A DNA stretch of 6,382 nucleotides from an uncultured bacterium (lineage in GTDB: Bacteria; Patescibacteriota; Patescibacteriia; Patescibacteriales; UBA12465), in NCBI GenBank assembly GCA_937983635.1, contig CALJZR010000005.1:1-6382 (forward strand), written 5' to 3'. Numbering within the stretch: the stretch's first letter is position 1; every line of letters starts with the position of its first letter. Under the pieces are notes generated by a model. It was not told the origin of the DNA and made no database searches. It worked only from the letters and a program-made list of their open reading frames with translations. Both the position numbers and the translations under genes were made by a program. Shown piece after piece: positions 1 to 5,270 of the stretch.

Positions 1-287
1 GCGGCAAACAATACAAGGTCAAGGAAGGAGAAACCATTAAGGTGGAAAAACTGGAATTGGCGGCCGGAGAAAAGGTAAAATTTGATACTCTTTTAGTGGC
101 AGAAAGTGACGGCAGCTCCTTAGAAATTGGCAGTCCTTCTTTAGGCGAAAAAGTGAGTGCGGAAGTAATCTCTACTGCCAAGCAGGATAAAGTTACCGTT
201 GTTAAATATAAGAGCAAGGTTCGCTACAAGAAGACTGTTGGCCATCGTCAGCTTAAGACTGCGGTGAAAATTTTGAGCATTGCTTAA
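1..287 (+). CDS. rplU: Ribosomal protein L21 (bL21), 3' part
   Basis: This is the C-terminal part of the large-subunit ribosomal protein bL21, which binds 23S rRNA. The reading frame is set by the codons beginning at base 3 and is open to the left edge; it starts GGKQYKVKEGETIKVEKL, the typical L21 segment just after the N-terminal strand. It ends with VVKYKSKVRYKKTVGHRQ followed by LKTAVKIL, the conserved basic L21 signature that contacts rRNA. About 94 residues are visible, so only some 8 or 9 residues are missing compared with the usual length near 103. An internal GTG at base 42 is not the start, because conserved L21 sequence continues upstream of it. L27 (rpmA), the common downstream partner of rplU, is absent here; a terminator follows instead. 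The identification is secure. Confidence 0.95.
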   Translation, partial: GKQYKVKEGETIKVEKLELAAGEKVKFDTLLVAESDGSSLEIGSPSLGEKVSAEVISTAKQDKVTVVKYKSKVRYKKTVGHRQLKTAVKILSIA

Positions 288-316
288 GTTTTGAATAATC
301 AAATTATCTTTTATAT

Positions 317-352
317 AAAAATCCGCTTTCCTTACAGGTTAGCGGATTTTTT
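317..352. terminator. Bidirectional terminator between rplU and the dnaB-ybaB-recR operon
   Basis: The arms AAAAATCCGCT (317-327) and AGCGGATTTTT (341-351) form an 11-bp stem with a 13-nt loop. The arm is flanked by T residues on the + strand and by a TTTTTATAT run on the minus strand, so it can stop rplU transcription and also the leftward operon. The stop codon of the small minus-strand gene (351-353) lies at its edge. Confidence 0.85.
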
Positions 353-467
353 ATGGGCGATTGCAATTTAGCTTTATCTTTAGCTTTGCCAGCAACCTTT
401 TAAACAACCGTCTAATGCGACGGTTGAATATGCCTAAAATTGATAGGACAATTAAAACCGTCAGCAT
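351..467 (-). CDS. Small hydrophobic/cationic peptide, 38 residues, unknown function
   Basis: This short minus-strand gene has an ATG at 467 and a TAA at 351-353. It is preceded by a strong Shine-Dalgarno, GGGAGGA (477-471), four bases from the start, whereas the upstream operon genes have none. The product begins MLTVLIVLSILGIF, a short hydrophobic segment (residues 2-14). It continues NRRIRRLFKRLLAKLKIKL, a cationic and probably amphipathic helix. Ten residues are Arg or Lys and none is acidic. It starts 20 nt after the recR stop and ends at the operon terminator, so it looks like the last gene of the dnaB-ybaB-recR transcript. I do not recognise a family. It could be a small membrane-anchored peptide that localises something by its basic tail; its shape also resembles membrane-active small peptides, but nothing shows toxicity. 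Strand, ribosome site and fit between the recR stop and the terminator support it being real; function is unknown. Confidence 0.62.
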   Translation of the reverse strand: MLTVLIVLSILGIFNRRIRRLFKRLLAKLKIKLNCNRP

Positions 468-487
468 TTTTCCTCCCTTTTTAAAGT

Positions 488-1078
488 TTATAGATTATTG
501 CGATATTTTAAAGCGTTGGCTAGAGTTAGTTCGTCGGCGTATTCCAAGTCGGAGCCGGCGGGCAGACCTCGAGCAAGGCGGGTAATTTTTAAATCAGGAA
601 ATATTTTTTTAAGATATAAAGAGGTGCTTTCGCCTTCCAGCGTGAAATTAAGGCCGAGAATAATTTCTTGAATTTGCTTTTTTTTAATTAAGTCACGCAG
701 GGCAGTGAGAGGTAGTTTTTCTGGACCAATGTCTTCCAGAGTATCCAAGAGTTTTTCTAAAACAAAGTAAAGGCCATTGAATTGTTTGGTGTTTTCGATA
801 ACGGCTAAATCTTGGCTATTTTCAACGATACAGATTAGATCTTGACGCCTTTCTTGGTCGGAGCAGATTGGACAGGGGTCAGCGGCGCTAAAAACACGGC
901 ATTGGGAGCAGCGCTTTATTTTCTGCGGGAGTTCGCTTAAAGCACTGGCTAAACTTTGCAGTTTGGCCGACTCTTGATTTAAGAGATAGAAAACGTAGCG
1001 CTCAGCTGTTTTGGGGCCGACGCTAGGAAATTGAGCAAAGCGATCGATTAGCTCTTGAATGTAGGCAGGGTATTTCAT
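488..1078 (-). CDS. recR: Recombination mediator protein RecR
   Basis: RecR works with RecO (and RecF) to load RecA onto SSB-coated single-stranded DNA at gaps during recombinational repair. The 196-residue product has the usual length and order: an N-terminal helix-hairpin-helix (FPSVGPKTAERYVFYLL, about residues 17-33), a four-cysteine zinc finger (Cys57, Cys60, Cys69, Cys72 in CSQC...CPIC), and a Toprim domain starting at LICIVEN with the acidic Glu86. It ends with the family signature TRLARGLPAGSDLEYADELTL near residues 166-186. One mild departure is GLNFTLEGE where most relatives have ATNPTVEGE. It starts 4 nt after the ybaB stop and has no Shine-Dalgarno, suggesting translational coupling. 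RecO and RecF are not in the window. Confidence 0.96.
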   Translation of the reverse strand: MKYPAYIQELIDRFAQFPSVGPKTAERYVFYLLNQESAKLQSLASALSELPQKIKRCSQCRVFSAADPCPICSDQERRQDLICIVENSQDLAVIENTKQFNGLYFVLEKLLDTLEDIGPEKLPLTALRDLIKKKQIQEIILGLNFTLEGESTSLYLKKIFPDLKITRLARGLPAGSDLEYADELTLANALKYRNNL

Positions 1079-1082
1079 TATT

Positions 1083-1358
1083 TTAGCTTAAGCCAGGAAA
1101 GCCGCCCATGTCTTGGAGTTTTTTGGCCATCAGGCGCTGGGCGCGTTTGATTGCTTCATTAAAACAGCTTTTTACAGCGCTAGCCTGAGCTTCAACTCCT
1201 AATTCCGGATTTAAAGTTAATTCAGTAATTTCCATGTTGCCGTTAATTGTCAGCTTAACGCCATTTTTTTCTTCACTAACGCTTTCTTGGGCCAGGGCGC
1301 TCTGCATGGTTTTTGCTTGGCTGCGTAAATCTTTGAATTGTTTTAATTTGTTGAACAT
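1083..1358 (-). CDS. ybaB: YbaB/EbfC family nucleoid-associated protein
   Basis: YbaB/EbfC proteins are small dimeric DNA-binding proteins associated with the nucleoid and with recombination; their exact role is unsettled. The 91-residue product has the standard layout: an N-terminal coiled-coil helix (FNKLKQFKDLRSQAKTMQSAL, broken here only by listing), a beta-hairpin region with GVKLTINGNMEITELTLNPE, and a C-terminal helix (AIKRAQRLMAKKLQDMGG) ending in the characteristic Gly-rich GGFPGLS. It is slightly shorter than the usual 100-110 residues, missing part of the Gly/Pro-rich tail. It lies 21 nt after dnaB and 4 nt before recR. The ybaB-recR pairing is widespread, normally behind dnaX; here dnaB occupies that place. 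The start has no Shine-Dalgarno: the upstream stretch is AT-rich. Confidence 0.93.
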   Translation of the reverse strand: MFNKLKQFKDLRSQAKTMQSALAQESVSEEKNGVKLTINGNMEITELTLNPELGVEAQASAVKSCFNEAIKRAQRLMAKKLQDMGGFPGLS

Positions 1359-1379
1359 ATTATTTGTTTAATTATTTAA

Positions 1380-2765
1380 TTATTCTTGATTATTATTTTG
1401 ACGGCTGAGGTTGCGGAAGCTAGCCGTATTCTCATCAAAAAAGAGATCGACTTTACCAGTGGGCCCATTGCGATGTTTGGCGATATGAACCTCCGCTTTA
1501 TATCTCTCATCCATCGGTAAGTCATTAGGGTTATAACTGCGGTCAGCCGCTTTGCGGTAGATAAACATGACCACATCTGCATCCTGTTCAATGGAGCCGG
1601 AGTCGCGGAGATGTGATAATTTCGGGATGGCGGGGCTGGTCTGTTCGACAGCCCGGGATAACTGCGCTAAAGCTAAGACCGGGATGTTGAGTTCGCGAGC
1701 TATACCTTTAAGTCCGCGGCTGATTTCTCCGATTTCTTGAACGCGATTGTCGTTATAACGGCCGCGGCCCTCCATCAGCTGTAAATAATCAATCACAATT
1801 AAGCCTAAGCCTTTTTCCATTTGTAGGCGGCGGCATTTGGCCCGAATTTCCATTACCGATAAGGTGCTGGAATCATCAATATAAATAGGTGCTTCTGCTA
1901 GCTCTCCCATTGCTTTGCCAATTTTAGTGAAGTCATTGTCTTCATCTTTGTCGGACAAATTGCCGGTACGCATTTTCCAGAGGTTAACATTGGCCTGGGC
2001 GCAGAGCATGCGGTCAACTAGTTGTTCTTTGCCCATTTCTAAGGAAAAGATGCCGACTCCAGCTTTGTTGCGGATAGCAGCTTGACGGGCAATGTCGAGG
2101 GCCAGGGAGGTTTTACCAACGCTGGGGCGGGCGGCTAAAATAACTAAGTCAGATTTTTGCAAGCCGGCCAGCAGGGAGTCTAAATCAGTAAAGCCAGTAC
2201 TAAGGCCGCGGAGCTTGCCGCCGTGTCGATGGAGTTCATCGATACGCTCAAAGGCTTCGGTCAGAAGGCTGTCAATCGGCAGGAAAGCGTTTTTCAGATA
2301 TTTACGGGAGACGCCAAAGACTCTCTTTTCAGTTTCATCTAAAATTTCATCAATATCACGATCTTCTTCAAAGCTGGCGTTAGTAATTTCCGAAGCCGCT
2401 TGTTGGAGTCGTCTTAGGGTCGCTTTTTTCTGAATGATGTTGGCGTATTGGCTGATATTGCCGGCAGTAGCGACGGTATTGGACAGTTTAGCTAAGTAGG
2501 TGCGGCCGCCGATATCAGCTAATTGTTTACGATCCTCTAGTTTATTGGCTAAAGTAATAATATCAATCGGCTCTTGGCTGTTATAGAGTTCTTGGATTGA
2601 TTCGTATATTTTTTGGTTAGCCTGACGATAGAAATCTTGGGGTAAAATCATGTCTACCACTTTAATGATGGCGTCTTTATCAATTAAAAGACAGCCCAGA
2701 AGAGACTCTTCCGCCTCCAGGCTATGAGGGGGAATTTTTTCAAGTAAATTTTTATCTTCGGCCAT
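1380..2765 (-). CDS. dnaB: Replicative DNA helicase DnaB
   Basis: DnaB is the hexameric 5'-3' helicase that unwinds DNA at the replication fork and recruits primase. The 461-residue product is full length. The N-terminal helical domain starts at PPHSLEAEESLLGCLLID (about 12-29), with DFY and GG.TYL motifs, followed by a linker near 150-190. The RecA-like motor domain begins GLSTGFTDLD. Visible catalytic parts are Walker A ARPSVGKT (212-219, Lys218 and Thr219), the catalytic Glu243 in SLEM, Walker B IVIDYLQL with Asp326, the sensor Gln368 in ALAQLSR, SHLRDSGSIEQDADVV (384-399), and the arginine finger region KHRNGPTG (Arg432). No intein is present, although DnaB is a common intein host. The ATG at 2765 has no Shine-Dalgarno. 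It leads the leftward operon with ybaB and recR. Confidence 0.97.
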   Translation of the reverse strand: MAEDKNLLEKIPPHSLEAEESLLGCLLIDKDAIIKVVDMILPQDFYRQANQKIYESIQELYNSQEPIDIITLANKLEDRKQLADIGGRTYLAKLSNTVATAGNISQYANIIQKKATLRRLQQAASEITNASFEEDRDIDEILDETEKRVFGVSRKYLKNAFLPIDSLLTEAFERIDELHRHGGKLRGLSTGFTDLDSLLAGLQKSDLVILAARPSVGKTSLALDIARQAAIRNKAGVGIFSLEMGKEQLVDRMLCAQANVNLWKMRTGNLSDKDEDNDFTKIGKAMGELAEAPIYIDDSSTLSVMEIRAKCRRLQMEKGLGLIVIDYLQLMEGRGRYNDNRVQEIGEISRGLKGIARELNIPVLALAQLSRAVEQTSPAIPKLSHLRDSGSIEQDADVVMFIYRKAADRSYNPNDLPMDERYKAEVHIAKHRNGPTGKVDLFFDENTASFRNLSRQNNNQE

Positions 2766-2789
2766 ATAATTAGGGGTTTTTGTCTTTAT

Positions 2790-2818
2790 ATCTTATCTTA
2801 TTATCATGCCTTTTTCAA
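2790..2818 (-). promoter_or_regulatory. Candidate sigma-70 promoter for the dnaB operon
   Basis: Reading leftward, TTGAAA (2818-2813) is followed after 17 nt by TAAGAT (2795-2790), a 5/6 and a 4/6 match to the consensus boxes. The predicted start near 2783 would give a leader of about 18 nt before the dnaB ATG. A second TAAGAT lies at 2800-2795 and a TATAAA at 2790-2785, so the exact -10 box is uncertain. Confidence 0.45.
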
Positions 2819-2831
2819 GCTATGGTTATTA

Positions 2832-2853
2832 ACGTTTTATGCACGTTTTATGC
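2832..2853. repeat. Tandem 11-bp direct repeat in the divergent promoter region
   Basis: ACGTTTTATGC occurs twice head to tail with no spacer (2832-2842 and 2843-2853). It sits between the leftward dnaB promoter and the rightward promoter at 2861, where an activator or repressor site for either gene could lie. The junction also reads TTATGCACG (2837-2845), one base from a DnaA-box consensus. Confidence 0.6.
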
Positions 2854-2860
2854 CCTTAAT

Positions 2861-2889
2861 TTGACAACTAGATAAGGATATTTTAAAGT
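2861..2889 (+). promoter_or_regulatory. Promoter of the 149-residue hypothetical gene
   Basis: A perfect -35 box TTGACA (2861-2866) is followed after 17 nt by TAAAGT (2884-2889), a 4/6 -10 box. The predicted start near 2896 lies about 19 nt before the ATG at 2915, leaving room for the GGAGG at 2906-2910. The heptamer TTGACAA at the -35 box recurs inverted as TTGTCAA at 2891-2897, overlapping the likely transcription start. Confidence 0.55.
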
Positions 2890-2914
2890 ATTGTCAACTA
2901 AAGTCGGAGGCAAC

Positions 2915-3364
2915 ATGAATATTAGTAGTAGTTTTTTAAAAAGCATTGGCCTGGGAGAAATTGACTTATCCCTGGTTGAACCTATTTTTGATGAGACTGA
3001 AATGCCGACAACAGCCGAGCATGTAGATTATCTCAACAGCGACGAAAAGGCGATTTTTTTAGCCGCTTGTTTTTGTGCGGGGCGGGTTATTGAACTTGAC
3101 GAAATCGTGGGCGAAATACCTGACCCCTTATCCCCAGCTGACCAAAAGCTGTTTGATGAAAGTTGCCAGTGGGCGTCTCTACGGGATTTGTGCATATTTA
3201 TGGTTAATTGGTTAGTGCGCGAACGCCTAAAGATTAGCTATAAATTTTTCGCTTCCATCCGTGAAGATTTCTTGGTCTTTCAGTTTCCCTTAACGCCAGC
3301 AGAAGAAAATATCTGCGCTGGTTGCCCCTATTACGTTCTATCATCATCAATGTTCTTAAACTAG
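2915..3364 (+). CDS. Conserved-looking hypothetical protein with CxC and CxxC motifs
   Basis: I do not recognise this family. The ATG at 2915 is chosen because GGAGG (2906-2910) lies four bases upstream; an in-frame TTG at 2891 would put that site inside the gene and sits at the predicted transcription start. The 149-residue product is acidic in its first half (GEIDLSLVEPIFDETEM) and probably cytosolic, with no signal peptide. It has six cysteines: Cys52 and Cys54 (CFC), Cys84, Cys93, and Cys134 and Cys137 (CAGC followed by PYY). The central part (residues 86-112) looks helical and moderately hydrophobic. The CxC and CxxC pairs could bind a metal such as zinc, but the spacing matches no motif I know. 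It is a single-gene unit with its own promoter and terminator, divergent from the dnaB operon. Confidence 0.8.
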   Translation: MNISSSFLKSIGLGEIDLSLVEPIFDETEMPTTAEHVDYLNSDEKAIFLAACFCAGRVIELDEIVGEIPDPLSPADQKLFDESCQWASLRDLCIFMVNWLVRERLKISYKFFASIREDFLVFQFPLTPAEENICAGCPYYVLSSSMFLN

Positions 3365-3381
3365 GCTTATAGCCTTTTAAC

Positions 3382-3412
3382 AAAAAAGCCCCAGTAAACG
3401 GGGTTTTTTTCT
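3382..3412. terminator. Bidirectional terminator shared by the hypothetical gene and tRNA-Thr
   Basis: The stem CCCC/GGGG (3389-3392 and 3400-3403) with flanking A and T runs has a 7-nt loop, AGTAAAC. The + strand has seven T residues after the stem, ending the hypothetical gene. The minus strand reads GGGGCTTTTTTG just downstream of the tRNA-Thr 3' end, so the same hairpin can end the tRNA transcript. Confidence 0.85.
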
Positions 3413-3413
3413 T

Positions 3414-3490
3414 TGGAGCCGCCTGTCGGATTCGAACCCACGACCTGCTGTTTACAAAACAGCTGCTCTAACCAACTGAGCTAAGGCGGC
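3414..3490 (-). tRNA. tRNA-Thr (anticodon UGU)
   Basis: The minus strand folds into a full cloverleaf of 77 nt with an encoded CCA end (3416-3414). The acceptor stem is GCCGCCT/AGGCGGC with U73 as discriminator. The D arm is GCTC/GAGC, and the anticodon stem GCTGT/ACAGC encloses the loop TTTGTAA, giving anticodon TGT, which reads ACA threonine codons. The T loop is the standard TTCGAAT. The T stem is GTGGG/CCGAC and so has a G51-G63 mismatch in its middle; the other four pairs are normal. Confidence 0.96.
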
Positions 3491-3499
3491 ACTGCTTTG

Positions 3500-3528
3500 A
3501 TGTTATCTGATTTTTATTATCTTGGCAA
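3500..3528 (-). promoter_or_regulatory. Candidate tRNA-Thr promoter
   Basis: Reading leftward, TTGCCA (3528-3523, 5/6 match) is followed after 17 nt by TAACAT (3505-3500, 4/6 match). The predicted start near 3493 lies only a few bases before the tRNA 5' end at 3490. Confidence 0.5.
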
Positions 3529-3532
3529 GAAT

Positions 3533-3561
3533 TTGTTAAGCGGGGATAAATAGGGTATATT
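3533..3561 (+). promoter_or_regulatory. Promoter of the PHP gene, predicted leaderless start
   Basis: TTGTTA (3533-3538, 4/6 match) and TATATT (3556-3561, 5/6 match) are separated by 17 nt. The expected transcription start, about 7 nt after the -10 box, falls at the ATG (3568) itself. There is no Shine-Dalgarno, which fits a leaderless mRNA. It lies directly beside the divergent tRNA-Thr promoter. Confidence 0.55.
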
Positions 3562-3567
3562 AAAAGT

Positions 3568-4440
3568 ATGCGCATTGACTTGCAATTACATTCACGTTAT
3601 TCCGATGGTTATTATACGCCTGCCCAGCTGGTGCGTTTTTTAGTGCGCCACGGCATCAAGGCTGCTTCTTTAACTGATCATAATACAATTGCGGGCCAGG
3701 TTGAGTTTAGGAAGGCTTGCGCTCAGCATAAAATTAAAGCAATACCTGGTTTAGAATTATATGTCCGTTATAAACGTCGCACTTTTAATGTTCTTTGGTA
3801 TAATTATAATCCTGCCGCGCCGGAATTGATAAAAATGTTAGAATCAACTTGGGTGCGCCGGCGCCGTTTTGCCGAAAAAGTGGCGGGACGTTTACGCCGC
3901 TTAGGCATCAAGTTTAATTTAGAGAGATTTATTGCAGAACATCCGGGTTATTTGCCCGCTAATCATTTAGCTGATCTTATTTGGCAGAAATCAGCCAACC
4001 GCCGTTTAATTAAAGAGGCTTTAAAGCTGGAGATTATCAGGGAGGAAGATATTATGCGCTATTGCCTCTTTCCTAAAGTTGGTGCCCGTTTGCAAGATGC
4101 CCATGTTAGTTTTACCCGGGTTTTAAAATTAAGGAAGCAGATTGGCGGACAGTTGATTTTTTGTCATCCAGGCTTGAATAATAAGATGAGGGGTACTTTA
4201 TTAGACGAACTGTTAAAAGCCGGTTTAGACGGAGTTGAATTATTATCTCCTCATCACGGCCACAATACTATCATGTATCTCAATGCCTTGATAAAACGTG
4301 GACGTTTAATTAGTAGCGGAGGCTCTGATTTTCATAAACCTGGCGATGAGGGCGTTCGCCCCCGTTATTCCTGGGATTGGTTTGTAATTAAGAGTGAAGA
4401 TTTGCCAGGAGTGAACAAGATTTTGGATAATAAAAAGTAA
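3568..4440 (+). CDS. PHP-domain phosphoesterase-like protein (COG0613/TrpH type)
   Basis: PHP proteins are metal-dependent phosphoesterases; characterised relatives of this type hydrolyse 3',5'-nucleoside bisphosphates or act as 5'-3' exonucleases, but the substrate here is unknown. The 290-residue protein shows the PHP motifs in order: DLQLHSRYSDG (residues 4-14), LTDHNT (35-40, Asp37 and His38), PGLEL with Glu63, FCHPG with His200, and SGGSDFHKPG with Asp254 and His256. A segment from about 85 to 180 carries the variable helical insert, rich in Arg (VRRRRFAEKVAGRLRRLGI). Two usual metal ligands differ: Gln6 stands where the first His of HxH is expected, and Asn74 in FNVLWYN stands where the usual His of the hxLGY-like motif would be. 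No signal peptide is seen. The start ATG has no Shine-Dalgarno and is probably leaderless. It appears to be monocistronic. Confidence 0.88.
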   Translation: MRIDLQLHSRYSDGYYTPAQLVRFLVRHGIKAASLTDHNTIAGQVEFRKACAQHKIKAIPGLELYVRYKRRTFNVLWYNYNPAAPELIKMLESTWVRRRRFAEKVAGRLRRLGIKFNLERFIAEHPGYLPANHLADLIWQKSANRRLIKEALKLEIIREEDIMRYCLFPKVGARLQDAHVSFTRVLKLRKQIGGQLIFCHPGLNNKMRGTLLDELLKAGLDGVELLSPHHGHNTIMYLNALIKRGRLISSGGSDFHKPGDEGVRPRYSWDWFVIKSEDLPGVNKILDNKK

Positions 4441-4459
4441 ATTTTTGTGAAAAAGAATA

Positions 4460-4496
4460 ACAGCCGCCCTTAATTACTAAAGGCGGCTGTTTTTTT
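4460..4496. terminator. Terminator between the convergent PHP and helical-protein genes
   Basis: ACAGCCGCC (4460-4468) pairs with GGCGGCTGT (4482-4490), a 9-bp GC-rich stem followed on the + strand by TTTTTT, ending the PHP gene. On the minus strand the stem is followed by TATTCTTTTT, a weaker T tract, so it may also end the convergent gene that stops at 4509. Confidence 0.88.
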
Positions 4497-4508
4497 GGTG
4501 GAGTCATT

Positions 4509-5177
4509 TTAAAAGATAAATTCGCGGACTTTGCTGTAGATTGCTTGTTTTTCGAGCGGTATCGCATTAAATAATTCCAGAATACGTTTGTATTCCGTTA
4601 AAACTTCTTTGCTTTTACCAAAATTTTCTTTTTCCGCCTCACTTGCAGCAATCAAGGCTTCGATGTGAGTAGTGAGAAGATCTTTAATTTCTTCTTCCTT
4701 GAGATCATTACTAAATTCTGCTGCCTTAAGAGCAATGTCAATATTACCTTTGTTTATGGCAATTTCTTTTGCCCGTAGGGCCCATTTAAGGGTTAATTCA
4801 GGCAACTCTCTTTTCAAATAAGGAATGCCGGCGCATAATTGTTTTTCCGAGTCTTCATCGCCTTCTTCAGTGTGGTAAGACATCATCTCTGCCAACACCT
4901 TTGTGTTCACCTGACTTTCGAAGGCCTCGTTGAAAGCGATAAGACTAATGGCATCATGGCCTCCTTCAAGCCAGCGGATAAATCCGGCCTGGGCTTTCTT
5001 GTCGGCACTTTTTACCAGGTCTTGTCTGATTTTTTCCAGAGGAATTTTTTTATGAGTGTTGCTCCACTCGTCATCGCTGAAGACGCGGTTTTCAAGTTCA
5101 CTGGCAGCCCGTAGGGCGCCAGCTAAGTCCCCCCTTTCCAGATAGAGGCGGATAATAGCATTCGTTAAATCTTTCAT
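4509..5177 (-). CDS. Hypothetical alpha-helical protein, possible TPR-like repeats
   Basis: I do not recognise this family. The 222-residue product appears soluble, charged and almost wholly alpha-helical, with no signal peptide or membrane segment. Two stretches resemble each other: YLERGDLAGALRAASELEN (residues 12-30) and AINKGNIDIALKAAEFSND (140-158). Both have the pattern of a turn (GD or GN) followed by an Ala/Leu-rich helix, as in TPR-like or other helical-hairpin repeats, so a protein-binding scaffold is a reasonable guess. Its single cysteine is Cys115, and the C terminus is hydrophobic (VREFIF). It ends convergently with the PHP gene. The ATG at 5177 is not preceded by a Shine-Dalgarno, only AAAG. 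A large inverted repeat lies 20 nt upstream of the start. It appears to be a single-gene unit. Function is unknown. Confidence 0.8.
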   Translation of the reverse strand: MKDLTNAIIRLYLERGDLAGALRAASELENRVFSDDEWSNTHKKIPLEKIRQDLVKSADKKAQAGFIRWLEGGHDAISLIAFNEAFESQVNTKVLAEMMSYHTEEGDEDSEKQLCAGIPYLKRELPELTLKWALRAKEIAINKGNIDIALKAAEFSNDLKEEEIKDLLTTHIEALIAASEAEKENFGKSKEVLTEYKRILELFNAIPLEKQAIYSKVREFIF

Positions 5178-5196
5178 GGTCTTTAATTTAGGGTTA

Positions 5197-5237
5197 AGGT
5201 GATTTCTCTCTGTTTTAAAAACGGAGGGAAATCACCT
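5197..5237. repeat. Near-perfect inverted repeat (20-nt arms) upstream of the helical-protein gene
   Basis: AGGTGATTTCTCTCTGTTTT (5197-5216) and AAAACGGAGGGAAATCACCT (5218-5237) are complementary at 18 of 20 positions, separated by a single A. The two exceptions (T5207/G5227 and T5211/G5223) would be G-U pairs in a + strand RNA but C-A mismatches in a minus-strand RNA. Weaker complementarity continues outward to about 5192 and 5243. The element ends 20 nt upstream of the minus-strand start codon at 5177 and is not followed by a T run adjacent to the stem on either strand, so it is not a standard terminator. An operator or leader hairpin is possible. Confidence 0.7.
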
Positions 5238-5270
5238 CAAACCTTGTTTTTGAAAGAACCTTGATTATTT

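Noticed and set aside
361..585. A 74-codon + strand frame after the rplU terminator
   Set aside because: It overlaps the conserved C-terminal end of recR and the small peptide gene on the opposite strand, has no ribosome site, and its sequence looks like a complement of those genes.
1376..1591. A 71-codon minus-strand frame inside dnaB
   Set aside because: It lies wholly within the conserved dnaB C-terminal region in another frame.
2092..2433. A 113-codon + strand frame opposite dnaB
   Set aside because: It is antisense to the DnaB linker and Walker A region, and its Ser/Arg-rich content is typical of a shadow frame.
2891..2914. TTG start giving eight extra residues on the 149-residue hypothetical
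   Set aside because: The TTG lies at or before the predicted transcription start, and the GGAGG at 2906-2910 fits the ATG at 2915.
4839..5114. A 91-codon + strand frame opposite the helical-protein gene
   Set aside because: No promoter or ribosome site; the minus-strand frame is longer and has a coherent helical composition.
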